Positions 13,228-25,374 of a DNA stretch of 64,000 nt are shown here, piece by piece; position 1 is the stretch's first letter, and every line of letters starts with the position of its first letter. The notes under the pieces are model-generated. The model was not told the origin of the DNA and searched no databases. It saw only the letters and a program-made list of their open reading frames with translations. This DNA is from Stenopsyche tienmushanensis (taxonomy: Eukaryota; Arthropoda; Insecta; Trichoptera; Stenopsychidae), in contig WACJ01000107.1 in assembly GCA_008973525.1 (NCBI GenBank), forward strand, positions 1 through 64,000, given 5' to 3'. The translations under genes were made by a program, and so were the position numbers.

Positions 13228-13590
13228 AACAGATCATGCACTCAAAAAGTCCATGGATCATTATTAAATCATATAAACTCCTTGGTATACATCACCGAAA
13301 AAAGCATCGAAGACTTTGTGATTAGCAACTCTACGATTTTTCCAGATACAACCCAGTTTTTGAATAATGATGTTGAAACTTGGGAGGATGATTCTGATTT
13401 TAAGGCTGCAAAGAGAATCGGCTATTCTATGCGGGTAGTGAATGATATTTCTGAGCGTGGTGTTGCCTTAATGGAGGAATATAATAAATTGATGACAATT
13501 GACGAAGAGCAAAAGCAATATTTGCTTTTGCTAGTAAAAGCTTCCAGAAAGAAATATCCTGATACAAAAAAATCAATGCTTGTGTCCTGA
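13228..13590 (+). pseudogene. C-terminal fragment of an uncharacterised mobile-element-like protein
   Basis: The frame is open from 13228 (a TAA lies just upstream) to a TGA at 13588-13590, about 120 codons, and has no ATG near its beginning. A splice acceptor (aaaacag) ends at 13232, so it could be a last exon. The peptide has an acidic W-E-D-D-S-D segment, then a VVNDISERGVALMEEYN block, EEQKQYLLLLV, and a basic end with KKYPDTKK. I associate this arrangement (VVND-ERG followed by EEQ-QLL and HRKxxPD) with a family of insect transposon-like proteins of unknown function, from memory only. No upstream exons were found, so a relic is most likely. Confidence 0.4.
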
Positions 13591-14051
13591 ATACTTATGA
13601 TTTTAGTCTTAAAAGGATATCCTTATTTATTTATGTATGTTTTTATCCTTTATTTATATATAAACACTAAATCAAAACTCAACTACAATCATTTCGGACA
13701 CACATAATAATTTATTTAATCACAGTAGAAATGTAATCTTACAACTATGAAGTTGCTCTATTGAAACTTAAATTAACGAAAGCAAGAAAATCTCAATTAG
13801 TTTGTGTCCAATTTATAAATTGCTTATACAAAGGCAGTCTGAATATGTTGATATTACTGAGCGACTATCAATACAAGCCTTAATACCTCCGTTAATTTCG
13901 TTATCTTAACTTTGTAACAGAATCGTAGTAAGACTAAATTTCGTAGATATACAAAAGGCGTATAACAAATTTAGTAAAAGTAACTAAATAATTCCTAGTT
14001 ATACAAAAGGACTACAAACTATTACCATTATTTCATGACGATTAACATCCA
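13591..14051. other. Convergent 3' region; POLD1-A 3' UTR on the minus strand
   Basis: Lies between the relic frame (+) and the POLD1-A stop (-). On the minus strand an AATAAA is present about 340 bp after the POLD1-A stop (tttatt at ~13711 on the plus strand) and is a plausible polyadenylation signal. Confidence 0.4.
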
Positions 14052-17000
14052 TTACCATTCAATATCTTCAAACTTTTTAATGCGTTTTTCTTGTGAACTC
14101 AATTCCATACCAATTTTTTTGCGCTTGTAGAATATCGGACAATCAGTGCTAAAAAAACATATTCATAATCAATTTTATTATTTATACGTATTTATAGAGA
14201 GCATAGTCTAAATCCAGTTTACTGTCGAACTGATACAAATGATAAAATATCAAAAATATGATGTTTTGCTACAATATATCCAACTTAAAAAAATCATTTA
14301 ATTTCGTAATTATAGCTATTCTAATTGCGTATTTACCTAGTACAAAGAATTTCCTGATGCAGGCTACCCTGACATCTTTGGCACTGTGTCCAAGCCTTCG
14401 AAAAGTTCTCTTCCAATGTTTTAAGCTTATGTATTTCATTGCAAAATATGTGTGGAACGTTTTTTACGCATTGATCGCATAGTGGGTTTTTATGATTCAT
14501 CTGCAGTTTGGCTTTGCAGTTCAAACATGTCTCTACTTTAATTAAAAATTTGGCCAAAGGATTTATTCTCGGAGCCACCAGAGTCTTCAATTGATGATTA
14601 TATCCCTCTGGAAGTATTCAAATAACGTTTATAAATTCTTCTTTTAAAAATACACCAGGACTTTGCAATGCTTACCTAATAGCTTTTCTTTTGCTTTGTT
14701 AGGATAAATAGGATCGAATAACCTGAGAAGCGGATTGATCAATTGCTTTTCAAGATAGTATTTTATATCTAGAGGTAAATTGTTTTCCAATACATACATA
14801 GGATCCTGTAAATAAAAGCGCAACGGTTACATATTAAAAATATATCACACAAGATAAAAAACATGACTCATAAACGCAAATTTATTACTTGCAACTCGGA
14901 TGTTCAATCGAATTGAAATCAAAATAATACTTTAAATTAAATGGAAAAATTCCAATTACCTCAGCTTTTTCGTAATTTTTAGCTTTATCATGTTGCATAC
15001 ACATAACATATTGTATTCTGTCGCCTAATTTGGGCCCGTTTCCAGGATTTCTTTCTTCCATTTTCTTGGCTAGTTCTACGTGTGGAAGCTTTTTTTTATA
15101 AATAGCTTTGCCTAATTCTTTGGTGATTACCAATTGGGATATATCAATCTTGTTGCATAATAGATCCGATATTTTTTGTCTAACGTATCCGATAGCACCT
15201 TTAGTATCTCTACAATTAGACGGATAACATAAAAGTGTGCAAAGAGGTCTCCAAAGTTGGGTATTTGTACCCCAAGTGATATATTAGGGTATGCTGAAGA
15301 GACTTCTAGGACATCTTTTCATCAATAAATAATTTCTTTGTTACAAATAACATTTTAGTGAAAATATTTATGTGTGAAATATGTGTGATCTTTAGAAATG
15401 TTACCCTCGTTGTATGATTTTGCTTCTGAACATGAAGTTAATGTAATTAAAACAGAATTCCAATCGATTATGAAGCCATTTTTGATTGCAGCTCAAGAAA
15501 AGGTTAATTGCCACAAGAGAAATAGCAACATTACAATCCTAATCAGAAGTAAAATCTCTTCATAATTGGTGAATGGGATTGAAAATCAAATATCCAGATT
15601 TATTAAGCATAGCAATGAATGCAATCTTACCATTTGATACTAAATACCTGTGTGAAGTACGTTAGTATTTTCTGCAATGACAACAATTAAAACCCAATAC
15701 AGAAGTAAATTACAGTTGGAACCAGATCTTCAAATTACAATAACAGAGGGTACCAAACTAGATTTTTTCAAAATTTTATATAAACGCTATCTAATATTTG
15801 ACTACACAATAACAATAACTATTTTCGTCTTTAAAAATGTTTGGAGACCACTGATCTACTAAACCAAATGAAATGTGAGCTTAATATATTTTTAATAGCC
15901 TATAATAAATATGAAAATTAAATTTACCTCTCATAAAAAATCTTATCAATGCATTTTTTCATTACATTAGAAACCAATAAACAATTATCTCGACGGACTG
16001 TTTCAATGCCTTTGTGGTCTATTTTATCAGCTTTGTCAGGTCTAGTATATATCAAACCTGTAAGAAGAATTTAATTATGATAAAAGGAAAATGTACTGAC
16101 AAGATGTTGATACAAAATTTTTCAGATTTAACTCTAAGGGTTCATCTCAATACGGATTATTTCAATGTGGCTTTTATATATATAAGTAATTCAATCATAA
16201 ATGTTGAGAATGAATGATTTTATTTTACCACTTTATTATTAACTCACTAATCAAAGGATTAAAGAACTCATCGTTAATAAATTAAATGTAATTATAATAG
16301 AATTTATACTTTTATGTATGCAAAGTCCTCCAATATAAAAACCAGGGCCGTAACTAGGGTATGATGCGCCCGTGGCAAGAATCAAAATTGCGCCCCCCCC
16401 CCCCCACATTTTCGGACGGATATTTTCAATACATTTTTTAAAGGTGATAAAATAATGTTTAATATTTTGACATTATTTTATTACAACATTGCTACATTAA
16501 AAAAAGTGCTAATGTTAGTTATAAACAAAATGGCGTCGTTATAAGATTTTCATTAGACTTTTTTTTATTGATATCAAGAATTTGTCGGATTTTTTTTATT
16601 GATCTGAAAACAATTTTTTTTTAATTTTTATTATGTGCAGGAGCAGAATATACCTATAAAAGTATATAATTAAAAACTAAGTAGTTTTTTAAATTAAACT
16701 TTTATATATTCTTGACAAATTTTACCCACAATTTTACAATATTATAGTGAGAAACCACCTAAAACTTCAGCCGGGTCAGTCAAAAACAGCCGTTTTTGAA
16801 AATGCAGTTTCGAGAAAATGTCATTTAACCCATCGATGCACAGTTACCGTCAAATACCGTCATGTGTTAGCAGATAATACTTGCTTATTGCGCCAGAATA
16901 AGTTCATGCATACCGTCTTCGCCGACACTTCAAATCTTATCTCACACCGACGAAACTCATCAAAATGAAAACAAACTTAGGTGGCTCAAAAACTCTCAAA

Positions 17001-20000
17001 CTTCTCAAAATAAGATAAATTAATTTTGATAAATAATTGGATTTTTGCGATATACCGACTTGAAGTACATACATATTATAAACATCAAGTACTAAAGTAG
17101 TAAAAGTTTTATCGCATTCTACTTCCAATATATTTTACTTTGGTCTGTTTTTAAGCGGATCTTTTTTATGCGATTTTGATATTATGCCATTTTAAAAAAG
17201 AATGGAACTTATCCCTCATTTTTCTATAAAGAACAAAGCTTTTTTATGCTAATACGCATAAAAAAGTCTAAAATTGTCGGAAAAATATATTTGGGAAGAA
17301 ATGACTATCGGCGAAAACGAAGAATTAAATTTACAAAACATTAATACTTTACAGTCCGTGCGTTTCGCGCTAAGCTTCGCTGAAAGTCCGGGCGATTTCG
17401 TAAGAAATTCATGAAACTCTACTTCTTTCGTAAAATTGATATAATTCTTAAACCAGCTAATAGATTGAAACGAAATTTTAGTCGTGCCTACAAAAGAGCT
17501 TACTGCACAGATATATTTAAACAAAACAGAGGTTTTCAATGTATGGTGCGTGTATCAGCGCGACAAAATGCAAAAAGTAACTTTTTGATTTGAATTATAT
17601 AAAAAGGCATTTATCAAATGATAAATTGAAATAAATTAAAATTGTAGCAATAGTACCAGACTTTTAGAGAAAAAGATGATGAATAATATCACCAAAGCTT
17701 CAGTTTGAAATGGAAAGAAGATGTGTCCCAATTATTCCGACTGATATGCTATTTGAATTGAAGCGCGTGCAGTTTCCGTTGCGAGCATCAACAGAGTACA
17801 GGGAAACACAGGGCATGCGTGCATGCTTCTCACATGGACAGCTGTATGTGGGCTGCTCACGCCCAAATCATTTATTACCAGACGCTACGCACCATACGGA
17901 TTTTTTTTAAGCATCCAAGAGCACTTCATTAGCACGACATGAACGCGATCTTTAGGACGAGAAAAAAGATAGGAAGCCTCCTATTCGACAAAAAGAAAAA
18001 AGTGAAAAACGAAAATCAGGGGGGTTACGAGATCGAATGCGCAGCCTGTATCATGTCGTACATTGAACAAACCAATAGATAGATCGCGCATAGGGTGAGA
18101 GGATATCAGAAAGCAGTTTTGCAATTGGATTACAAATCAGCAATAACCGAATATGTTACGAAGAACGATCATCACATCAATTTTGCGGCACATAAACTAT
18201 AGCAACAGTCAAAAACGTCAGCATCAAAATTACAAGAGATCAAAAAACGAAGAAACTCTGCAATCAACAGACGATATGACGGCACTATCATTCCTAGATT
18301 TTGGCTACCAATTTTACCGAAAATTAAAGCACCAATGACCAGCTAAAAGATCTGAAAGTGTAAACAATCTCCAATAAAGACCGCAAAGCAACGGCAATGG
18401 ACGAAGGATGCTCACAAGGAGCATAGAAGTCAGGCATTTATTTTGATAATTAACGAGCACCATTCTTATCGCTGACCATTTTTTTATTCCCCCTTTCTAC
18501 TTCTTCAAAAGTAAACTGACAGATTTGCACAGCAACTCATTCCTTTTATTTTCGCAACACAATAATAGGCAAAAATAATTAAGCAACAGCAAGCAGATGC
18601 TATGCATGTTGGACATAAGAAATTGAACATTTTTTTATTGATTTTTTTTTATTAATTTGGACGTATGTATTATGTTTTAATGCACCTATATCTTGAGTCA
18701 TATAAAGGCAATTCAAACAGAATACTCGCGCGCTAGTGCAACCATCACGACGAGCGCGTGGGAGCGGGGCGCCGCCCGGGGGCTCTGCCCCGAGAGCGCC
18801 CCCGCTCCGACGCTTTACATCAAGAGAAGCCAACTTTGGTGAATAGATGCACCATTATTTTCCAGCACGATAACGCGCGACCTCTGTTATCGAAATTGAA
18901 AAAAATTGCATTGAGAAAAAAACCGCAATAAATTGTAAGAACATCTAATATTGACATAATTTACATTTATTTACTTATTAGTGTTTCTCGTGTATTTTTC
19001 GTTTGGACGAAAATGAGGCAGGGGCGCACTGGCCGAGGGACGCACTGGCCGAGGGGCGTAGGTGGTGTTGGTGCTGATGAAGCAATATAAGGAGATGATA
19101 CAACGAGCGCCGAAACACTTTTTTTCGGGTATCCAAAAATGACTAATCGGGTCGACACTTAAAATTCTTACGAGCTTCATCGGGAACACTGATTATCCAT
19201 AAAATTGGATCACCGCTAAAGTGGAGATAAAGCATCGCTAATCAATTATTATATCATGTTGCTTTGAATTAATGACATCGATGGTGTTATCTATCTCGAG
19301 CCAATTATGAGTAATGAAGCAAGTATGTACATATTATCTCCAAACGAAGAATCGGGAACCCCATGAGAGATATCGAAAATGACTCATTGCGAATCTTATG
19401 TCAATTTACGTGTTAATGCATTTAGAGTAAAATGGTCAAGTAAAATAAAAATCACGTACAACTCTCTCAATCGGGTCGGTATCCTGCGTTTTGCGCCCCA
19501 ATCCCTGTTGCGCCCGTGGCAGGCGCCTGCTTTGCCACGCTCTAGTTACGACCCTGATAAAAACACAAGTACTTTGCTGTAGCCTTAAATTAAATTACCG
19601 TTGATGGTTAAATATTTTTTTAAAAAGTAAACGGTAGGAATAAAGACTACCCCTGTGTTATATTATTGACTTTATTCTGAAAATTAGTTATTAGAATAAA
19701 AAGCTACATCAGAGAATATTTACCTGCATATCTTTTCTTGTTAATTAGCAGATACGGATAGTAAACTTTTTCAAAATCCAATTTAATAGGCGCAATAAAT
19801 TTTTCAGAAATAAGCTTTGCCGCCTCGCTTCCTAGCTCCATGCTCCTTTTAAGATCCGTACCAAACTTTATCATTACAGAATCGGTATCACCGTATATAA
19901 CGAGAGCATCTTCCTCGTATCCATTGGCTTTATTGTATATTTTTTCCACTTCATGTTTCGTCTGCATTATCATAGATCTTCCATAGGCAGTCACGCTCTG

Positions 20001-23000
20001 CGTAGGAAATTACATTGCGCGTTAAAAACATGCGATTCATTCGCAAATGTTCAATTGCATAGTTTAAAACAAACCCCCGATATCTCCAAACAAGGCAGCT
20101 TTCCGAATTGAGCACCGGTGAATCCGTACACAGAATTGGCACTTATTTTCAATGCCAATTGTCTGCCGTCAAGTACTGATCGTTTAAACGGATCTTTCTC
20201 ATTTTTAAGTTCGGTTTTTGCTTTCTTTCTGGCACTCAATAAGGATTCTAAGATTTCCGGCAAAAGTCCTTTACGTACAGAGGCTTTAACAAACATATTA
20301 TCGTTCGGCGTATGAGTGATTTCATCATCTGGCAATGTAGATCTAAACAATATAAAATAAATGTTTCTATAAGTGCAAATTTTAAAACTATTTGATCGCT
20401 TTGATATACCTCAAATCTTCATTAATATTTTTTGGTAATAATGTCGTGTAACATAAATTATGTGCCATCATAATACTCGGATACAATGATGCAAAATCCA
20501 ATGTAGTAATGGGACTTTCATAATATCCTTTGAGAGGTTCTATTACAGCGCCGCCCTCATATTGTTGATTCCCATTCTGAATTTGATATGTTGGCATTAT
20601 AAATCCTGCTGCCTTTGCCTATATTTAAAAACTCACTAATAAAAATGGAATATTTATTAATCACCAAGCGAAGCAGTTTTTCTGACCTTTCGTAAGAGTT
20701 GACTCACAACTTTAATTTGTTGCCCACGAGTTAATAAAAAGGAAAGTGGAACTCCTGTGACTCGAGCCATTTCCATGTAATTAATGATACACATCAATTT
20801 CTGTAAGAGTTTCAATGGAAGTTCCGCATCTTTCAAGCAGTAAATAGCTAATCTGGATAAATATATTTTATTAATTTGGTTTATTAATATTTTATCATAT
20901 TTTAATTGGAGCTCTTATTCAAAATCATTGATATGATTGCCAAACCCCGCAAAACAAGTATTTTTAAGTCTTCAAATACCTTCTTCTGGTTTGATTGTCA
21001 TTATTCTGGAGTTCACTTATTATAGAATGATGTATAGAATCTTTTCTTTCATTTAAGAAATGGTAACTGACGGCGTTTAAATTGTAGGAACGTAGCTTAT
21101 GATCCCTCAAAATTACATTTAAAACATCAAAAAGGATTCGACCTATCATATTAAAATCATAGCTCTCTCGATTGCCCAGTTGTTTCGATTTGGCAAAAGA
21201 ACGTTTTATCGACAACCTATAAAAAAAACGAAGCACTTAAATCTATTAAACATAGTAAACAGATTATTAAGTATCTCATGATTCATTGAACATAAAAATG
21301 ATTATAAAATGAAGTATGTCTCTCCACTCGAAATAAAAATTCTATATAATTTCATTATCACCCTGATAAATGCATTCGATAAGGCAACATAGGAAAAAAG
21401 TATTACAGACCGCTCGTTTCTTATTCTTCCTAACAAATCAAAGTCTATAACTTTTAGATGTTGAGCTCTTTTCAGCAAATATAAAATATCAAAATTATTT
21501 ATATTATATCCAGTAATAAAATCGGGATCCAATAGTCTTATAAATTTGGACCATTCAAGCAACATCTCCTGAAAATTATAAACAAATTATCAAAATCAAA
21601 TTTATTCGAACCGTACCTAAAATATGAATTTATAAAACCTGTTCAGTACGAAAACAATACAGTTGAACGCCTGCAATGGGAGCACAAGTATTCAACGTAA
21701 ATACATTTTTTATAAATGGGTCTGTGCCTCCCTGATTAACAACGACGTTAGCAATTTGTATTACCGGATCCAGATCTGGGCTTGGAAATATACCTTAAAA
21801 TAAAATTTAATCATTTAATAAACTTAATATACATTTATATACATATTATAAAACATATAAACCTCTTCTGTTAGCGCATTCAATATCAAAACTCAATATT
21901 CTGCACGGTGCAACTTTTGCCCACTCGCCCTCGGGTTCGTAAGCAATAAAATCATGCCATGCAATATCCGCTTCAATTTGACATAACGACATGGGTCGCA
22001 TACTAGTTGTATTATTGTTTCTAATTTTCCATTTACCAGCAGGCAATTCAATCCAACTGCATCCAACTACTTTGGTGTCAATCATAAATCTGCAAATAAA
22101 TACATTTCAACCCTTTTCAGTCAAGTATTATTGTATTTGGGACCTTTTGTATATCGTAGTGTAAATCTTAATCATTCAATTGGTATTGCCAATGCAACCA
22201 TTAAAGGTATGAGAATTAAGATACATGATAATTTGTTCACGATTAACCCGGTATATTGGATTTAATTTTGTCGTTTTATTGTAAAAAAAAACCGATTACT
22301 TTACATTAACATTATCTCATGAAGAAAGACTCTTTTCATTAATTAAACTCAAAATTCCACCGTGAATTATAATGTATTGCACGGTAATCCGAGATTAAAC
22401 TCTGTGTACATTGAAATGTACATAAGGTCTCTAGGGTGATATGCAGAGCTGTAACGATAGTCCCAAAAGTATTGTTTTAAAAAAAATACTAAGCTTAAAC
22501 GAGGCCGTACGAGCTGCCAAGACGAACAGCGCAGTGGTCGATCAAATGAGGTAACCACTTCAGAAATGATGAAGAAAATCCACAAAATAGTATTGGATCA
22601 TCGTCGACTGTAAATGCATGAGCTAGCAGACACAGTAGGCCTTTCAAAAAATGCCGTACATCGCATATTGACTGTAGATTTGAACATGAGAAAGCTGTGC
22701 GCAAGATGGGTGCCGCATTTGCTCACAATGTAACAAAACAGCGTCGTAATGATTTTTTAATCGAGTTTTTGCATCAATTCAGGATGAAACATGGTTCCAT
22801 CGTTTCACATCTGAGACAAAGGAACATGGGGACCCTCCACTGAACTGAGCTGATTATTGACCCCCCAGATTTTGTAAATATCCAAGATAACATCATAAAT
22901 TAATAAGGTAGATATGACCTCATAGAAAATCCTTAAAAGAAAAGGAGCGGCCACAAGGACTGTGTGTGCAAACGGTCCACTTTTCGGACCGCTTATTCTA

Positions 23001-23953
23001 GTAAATTACACCTTTATATTATTTTTTATTTTGTAATGTAATTAAGTTTATTTATTATTTTATAACCAGTCAAAATTTGCTATTTAAAAAATATTCTACA
23101 CCGTTCCAGCCCATTTGTACATTGCAATGTACACACTGTATTTTCTTGCAAAATGAATGAAATAATAAGTCCCGACTGAAAAAGTTTAAAATATATAATT
23201 GTATAAACAATTGTTTATGTTTAATAGATATTTGACTGACAAACCTTATACCAAAATCAATATTCGATTCAAAAAATAAAGGATTAATAAGATTATATTC
23301 GATTGCATTTTTCTCTATGAGTCTCTTCGCAACAGCCATGTAACTTTGCAATGTTATGGTTATTTTGGCATAGTTTTTAACATCATTATTGTAATACATC
23401 AGCGACTGAGCTCTTACAAGCGATACATTTAAAACTGCTTTATTGGCCTCGCTTCTGTTGGATATCAAATGATTCAGAATTGCGCCGTTGAGTGAATTCT
23501 GAAAAATAGACAATATTAACGGGATGAGCGTTATTAGAAATCACTAACAAGAAATATGTATGTGATCATAAAATAAGATACAATCTTACCTTTAAATAAT
23601 CGCAGTTCTTTTCGTCAAAATCTTTTGGAATGCTGACGTAAAAATAAGGACTGAATCCATGTATGTGACAACAAACTGAATTTCCATCCATAGTTAAACC
23701 AAACATTCTCATGACGGGAACTATTTTTAACTGTAATTACAGAATAATATATATTTAATAACAATATAATGTTTTAATTCAATTAAATTCAAATAATTAC
23801 TTCAGGTTCATCCCATTTGAACATTTCATTTATCGGTGCAGCAATATAATTATCGATATCAAGTTGTTGAAATATCAGCGAGTCTTTTAAAGGATCCAAT
23901 GATGGCGGGGCTGGCCTCTCTATTTGTGCATATGGATCATGTCGCTTCGATGA
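14052..23953 (-). CDS. POLD1: DNA polymerase delta catalytic subunit, divergent tandem copy A (exons 3-18)
   Basis: B-family replicative polymerase with 3'-5' proofreading. Exons, 5' to 3': 23801-23953, 23590-23730, 23245-23498, 21863-22089, 21639-21793, 21411-21568, 20980-21216, 20687-20852, 20410-20618, 20075-20342, 19724-19997, 15928-16057, 14960-15209, 14676-14805, 14337-14607, 14052-14148 (TAA). All phases agree; together they give 1,040 codons with no stop. Exo I FDIE, exo II YNINNFD, exo III YCLKD, motif [10 protein letters not shown], motif [13 protein letters not shown] and motif C YGDTDS are all present. So are CysA (C-x2-C, C-x2-C) and CysB (CQRC, C, DCPIF). Intron positions equal those of POLD1-B, and 12 of 16 exons have identical length. 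The protein differs most in the N-terminal and thumb parts. The exon 8 donor is weak (GTCTGT). Exons equivalent to B exons 1-2 were not found in 23954-25370; see the entry at 25375. An active paralog is likelier than a pseudogene. Confidence 0.9.
17130..17285 (+). repeat. Short repeat of the ttttttatgcg family, copy 4
   Basis: Follows copy 3 (3035-3175) in order: a gcggatcttttttatgcgat start, aatggaacttatccct, acaaagcttttttatgc, and a cgcataaaaaagtctaaaa end. Lies inside the hAT composite. Confidence 0.7.
17700..17910 (+). pseudogene. Helitron helicase C-terminal relic
   Basis: In one frame it reads IPTDM-F-E-KR-QFPLR followed by [13 protein letters not shown]. These are the conserved last helicase blocks of Helitron Rep/Hel proteins. 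The intervening NKAQGQ block is reduced to TQG in a corrupted stretch. It covers only about 65 codons and is not functional. Confidence 0.75.
17945..18340 (+). pseudogene. Penelope-like GIY-YIG endonuclease relic
   Basis: The frame reads [20 protein letters not shown], an in-frame [15 protein letters not shown], then an [14 protein letters not shown] segment. This follows the order of the GIY-YIG region of Penelope-like retroelements (Y-x-I-x-C, YIG-QT-R, R-x-EH-x-A, H-x-I-D/N). The glycine of YIG is Glu here and stops interrupt the frame, so it is inactive. The assignment is by eye. Confidence 0.55.
18420..18630 (+). repeat. Isolated 5' end of a mariner element, copy 2
   Basis: Matches 8230-8480 and the inverse of 40140-40400: a cattcttatcgctgaccat-type block, gtaaactgacagatttgcac, a caacacaataataggcaaaa block and cagatgctatgcatgttgga. 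No transposase follows. Confidence 0.7.
18757..18815. repeat. GC-rich nested hairpin
   Basis: In very AT-rich surroundings, about 55 bases are nearly pure G/C. The outer arms ggagcgggg and ccccgctcc pair, and an inner cgggg-gctctg-ccccg hairpin lies between them. It lies in the hAT composite. Its function is unknown; see findings. Confidence 0.6.
19019..19063 (+). repeat. Short tandem duplication
   Basis: The unit gcgcactggccgagggac is followed directly by a near copy (gcactggccgaggggcg). It lies inside the hAT composite. Confidence 0.7.
22440..23000 (+). mobile_element. Internally deleted mariner derivative (R-M), copy 2, in POLD1-A intron 5
   Basis: Plus strand 22490-22835 reads, with stops and shifts, as a mariner transposase N-terminal half: [47 protein letters not shown] and a QDETWFH catalytic block. 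It then jumps directly into the inverted form of the R-M terminal sequence (ggtccacttttcggacc). The copy at 52246-52905 has the same junction just after the E-T/I-K-E codons, so this is a propagated deletion derivative, not independent decay. No host exon is affected. Confidence 0.8.
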
Positions 23954-25374
23954 CTAGAACACAAATAGAAATACATTGATAAAAATAAAAAAGGGTCCTC
24001 GAATCGATTTATTCGCTAAGTTGATTCAAGCGTTAACATTTACGAATCAAACTTTTATAAGATAAAAGTTTCCTTCAATTAATCTATGTTAATTTTCTTC
24101 ACAAATTATTATTTGCATTTATTTTTTCAAATATTTGAGATATGCATTTATCATAAAATTAATAAATTGCTACGTTTATCACTCCTATTTTCAATTATCG
24201 TTGATATGACCAACTCTCTCAAAACATCTTTCAATCAAAGCTATTTGTAATTGATTCAAATTTTAAAATAAAATCGAAAGAATGCTATCGTTTAGATATT
24301 ATTTAATCTCAATAATATTTTTTTCCGAGAAAAGACCACACGTTTATATGGTGATATTATTTAAAATCATGATGTAAGTCTTACACTAGATAAAATTGTT
24401 ATGATTATCTAATATTACTTTGAAAGAAAGCATTTTCTATATATTTATATAAATACATTCAACATATTTCTGCATTTAAATATAGAAAATAAATAATTTA
24501 AAAACTGATAACGTTAATTTCTTAGAAATATAAATCAATATCACAGTGTACTTTAAGCATTTTGCTTGGCGTAGATAATTTTATGAATATACAAGAATTG
24601 CTTATAGAATTTCTTATCCGATATATATAATTTCTTAGAATAAATGATTAAATTTCACCAGGTTGTAAAATATCTTATCTGAATAATATCAAAAACAGTA
24701 TTTCCACTTTCATTTTTGTAATACATAAGCCACATTGTTTGCGATTAATAACATATCCGATTATAAACATTGTATGGCGTAATTTTTTAGTAAAATTATG
24801 AAAGAAATCAGAAAATTTTTAGTATTCAATCAAACAAAATTTAATTTAAACACATAAGAGCTTACATAAAAATACATAAATATATATTTTAACAAAATTA
24901 CAGTTTTTGTTGATTCTAGGCGAATCATATGTATGTTTGTTTTTTTCAAATTTGAGCGGATATTTGATTGCGTTTTATTATTAGAGATAAACTAAAATTT
25001 TGCAGTAGTTTTGTAGTGTTTACAATGACTTAAAAAGCTATTGGTTACGAAAAATCATTATAAAAGGGACCCATAGAGTAATAAAAATATGTGAAGATAT
25101 AAAAGACGTCCCAATTATTATTAAGCCCTGTAATTATATACTGATTTATCATTGTATTAGGATAGTTTTTTATAAATATTTTCTAATTTGATAATTTTCT
25201 AGACTATATATATTTCATAGACGAAAAATATGTCTTGGAGATGTTGCATCTTAGATATTTATACTTAATTCAAGCAGTATTATAAAAAAATATAGCATAA
25301 TAAAAATGTGTTGAACGGCTAAAGTTGTTAATGTTTTTAAAAATAAATCAAAAAGCCAGAATTCTTCAACGATA

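Larger units (their letters stand above)
16343..19556. mobile_element. 3.2 kb hAT-type composite element in POLD1-A intron 13
   Basis: The ends are inverted: CAGGGCCGTAACTAGGG at 16343 and, on the minus strand, CAGGGTCGTAACTAGAG from 19556. Sub-terminal GC blocks (gcgcccgtggca) are also inverted. The flanks carry the same 8 bp, ATAAAAAC, at 16335-16342 and 19557-19564, the target duplication length typical of hAT. No hAT transposase frame is visible inside. The interior holds fragments of other elements: a ttttttatgcg repeat, a Helitron helicase tail, a Penelope-like endonuclease relic, a mariner 5' end and a GC hairpin. It is spliced out with intron 13, so the host frame is unharmed. Confidence 0.88.

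Noticed and set aside
16343..19556. Disruption of POLD1-A by the 3.2 kb insertion
   Set aside because: The insertion lies wholly between exon 13 (ending at 19724) and exon 14 (starting at 16057) and leaves both splice sites untouched.
14052..23953. POLD1-A as a pseudogene
   Set aside because: All sixteen exons are open and in phase, splice sites are GT-AG, and catalytic and zinc residues are kept despite clear divergence. Decay would have broken the frame.
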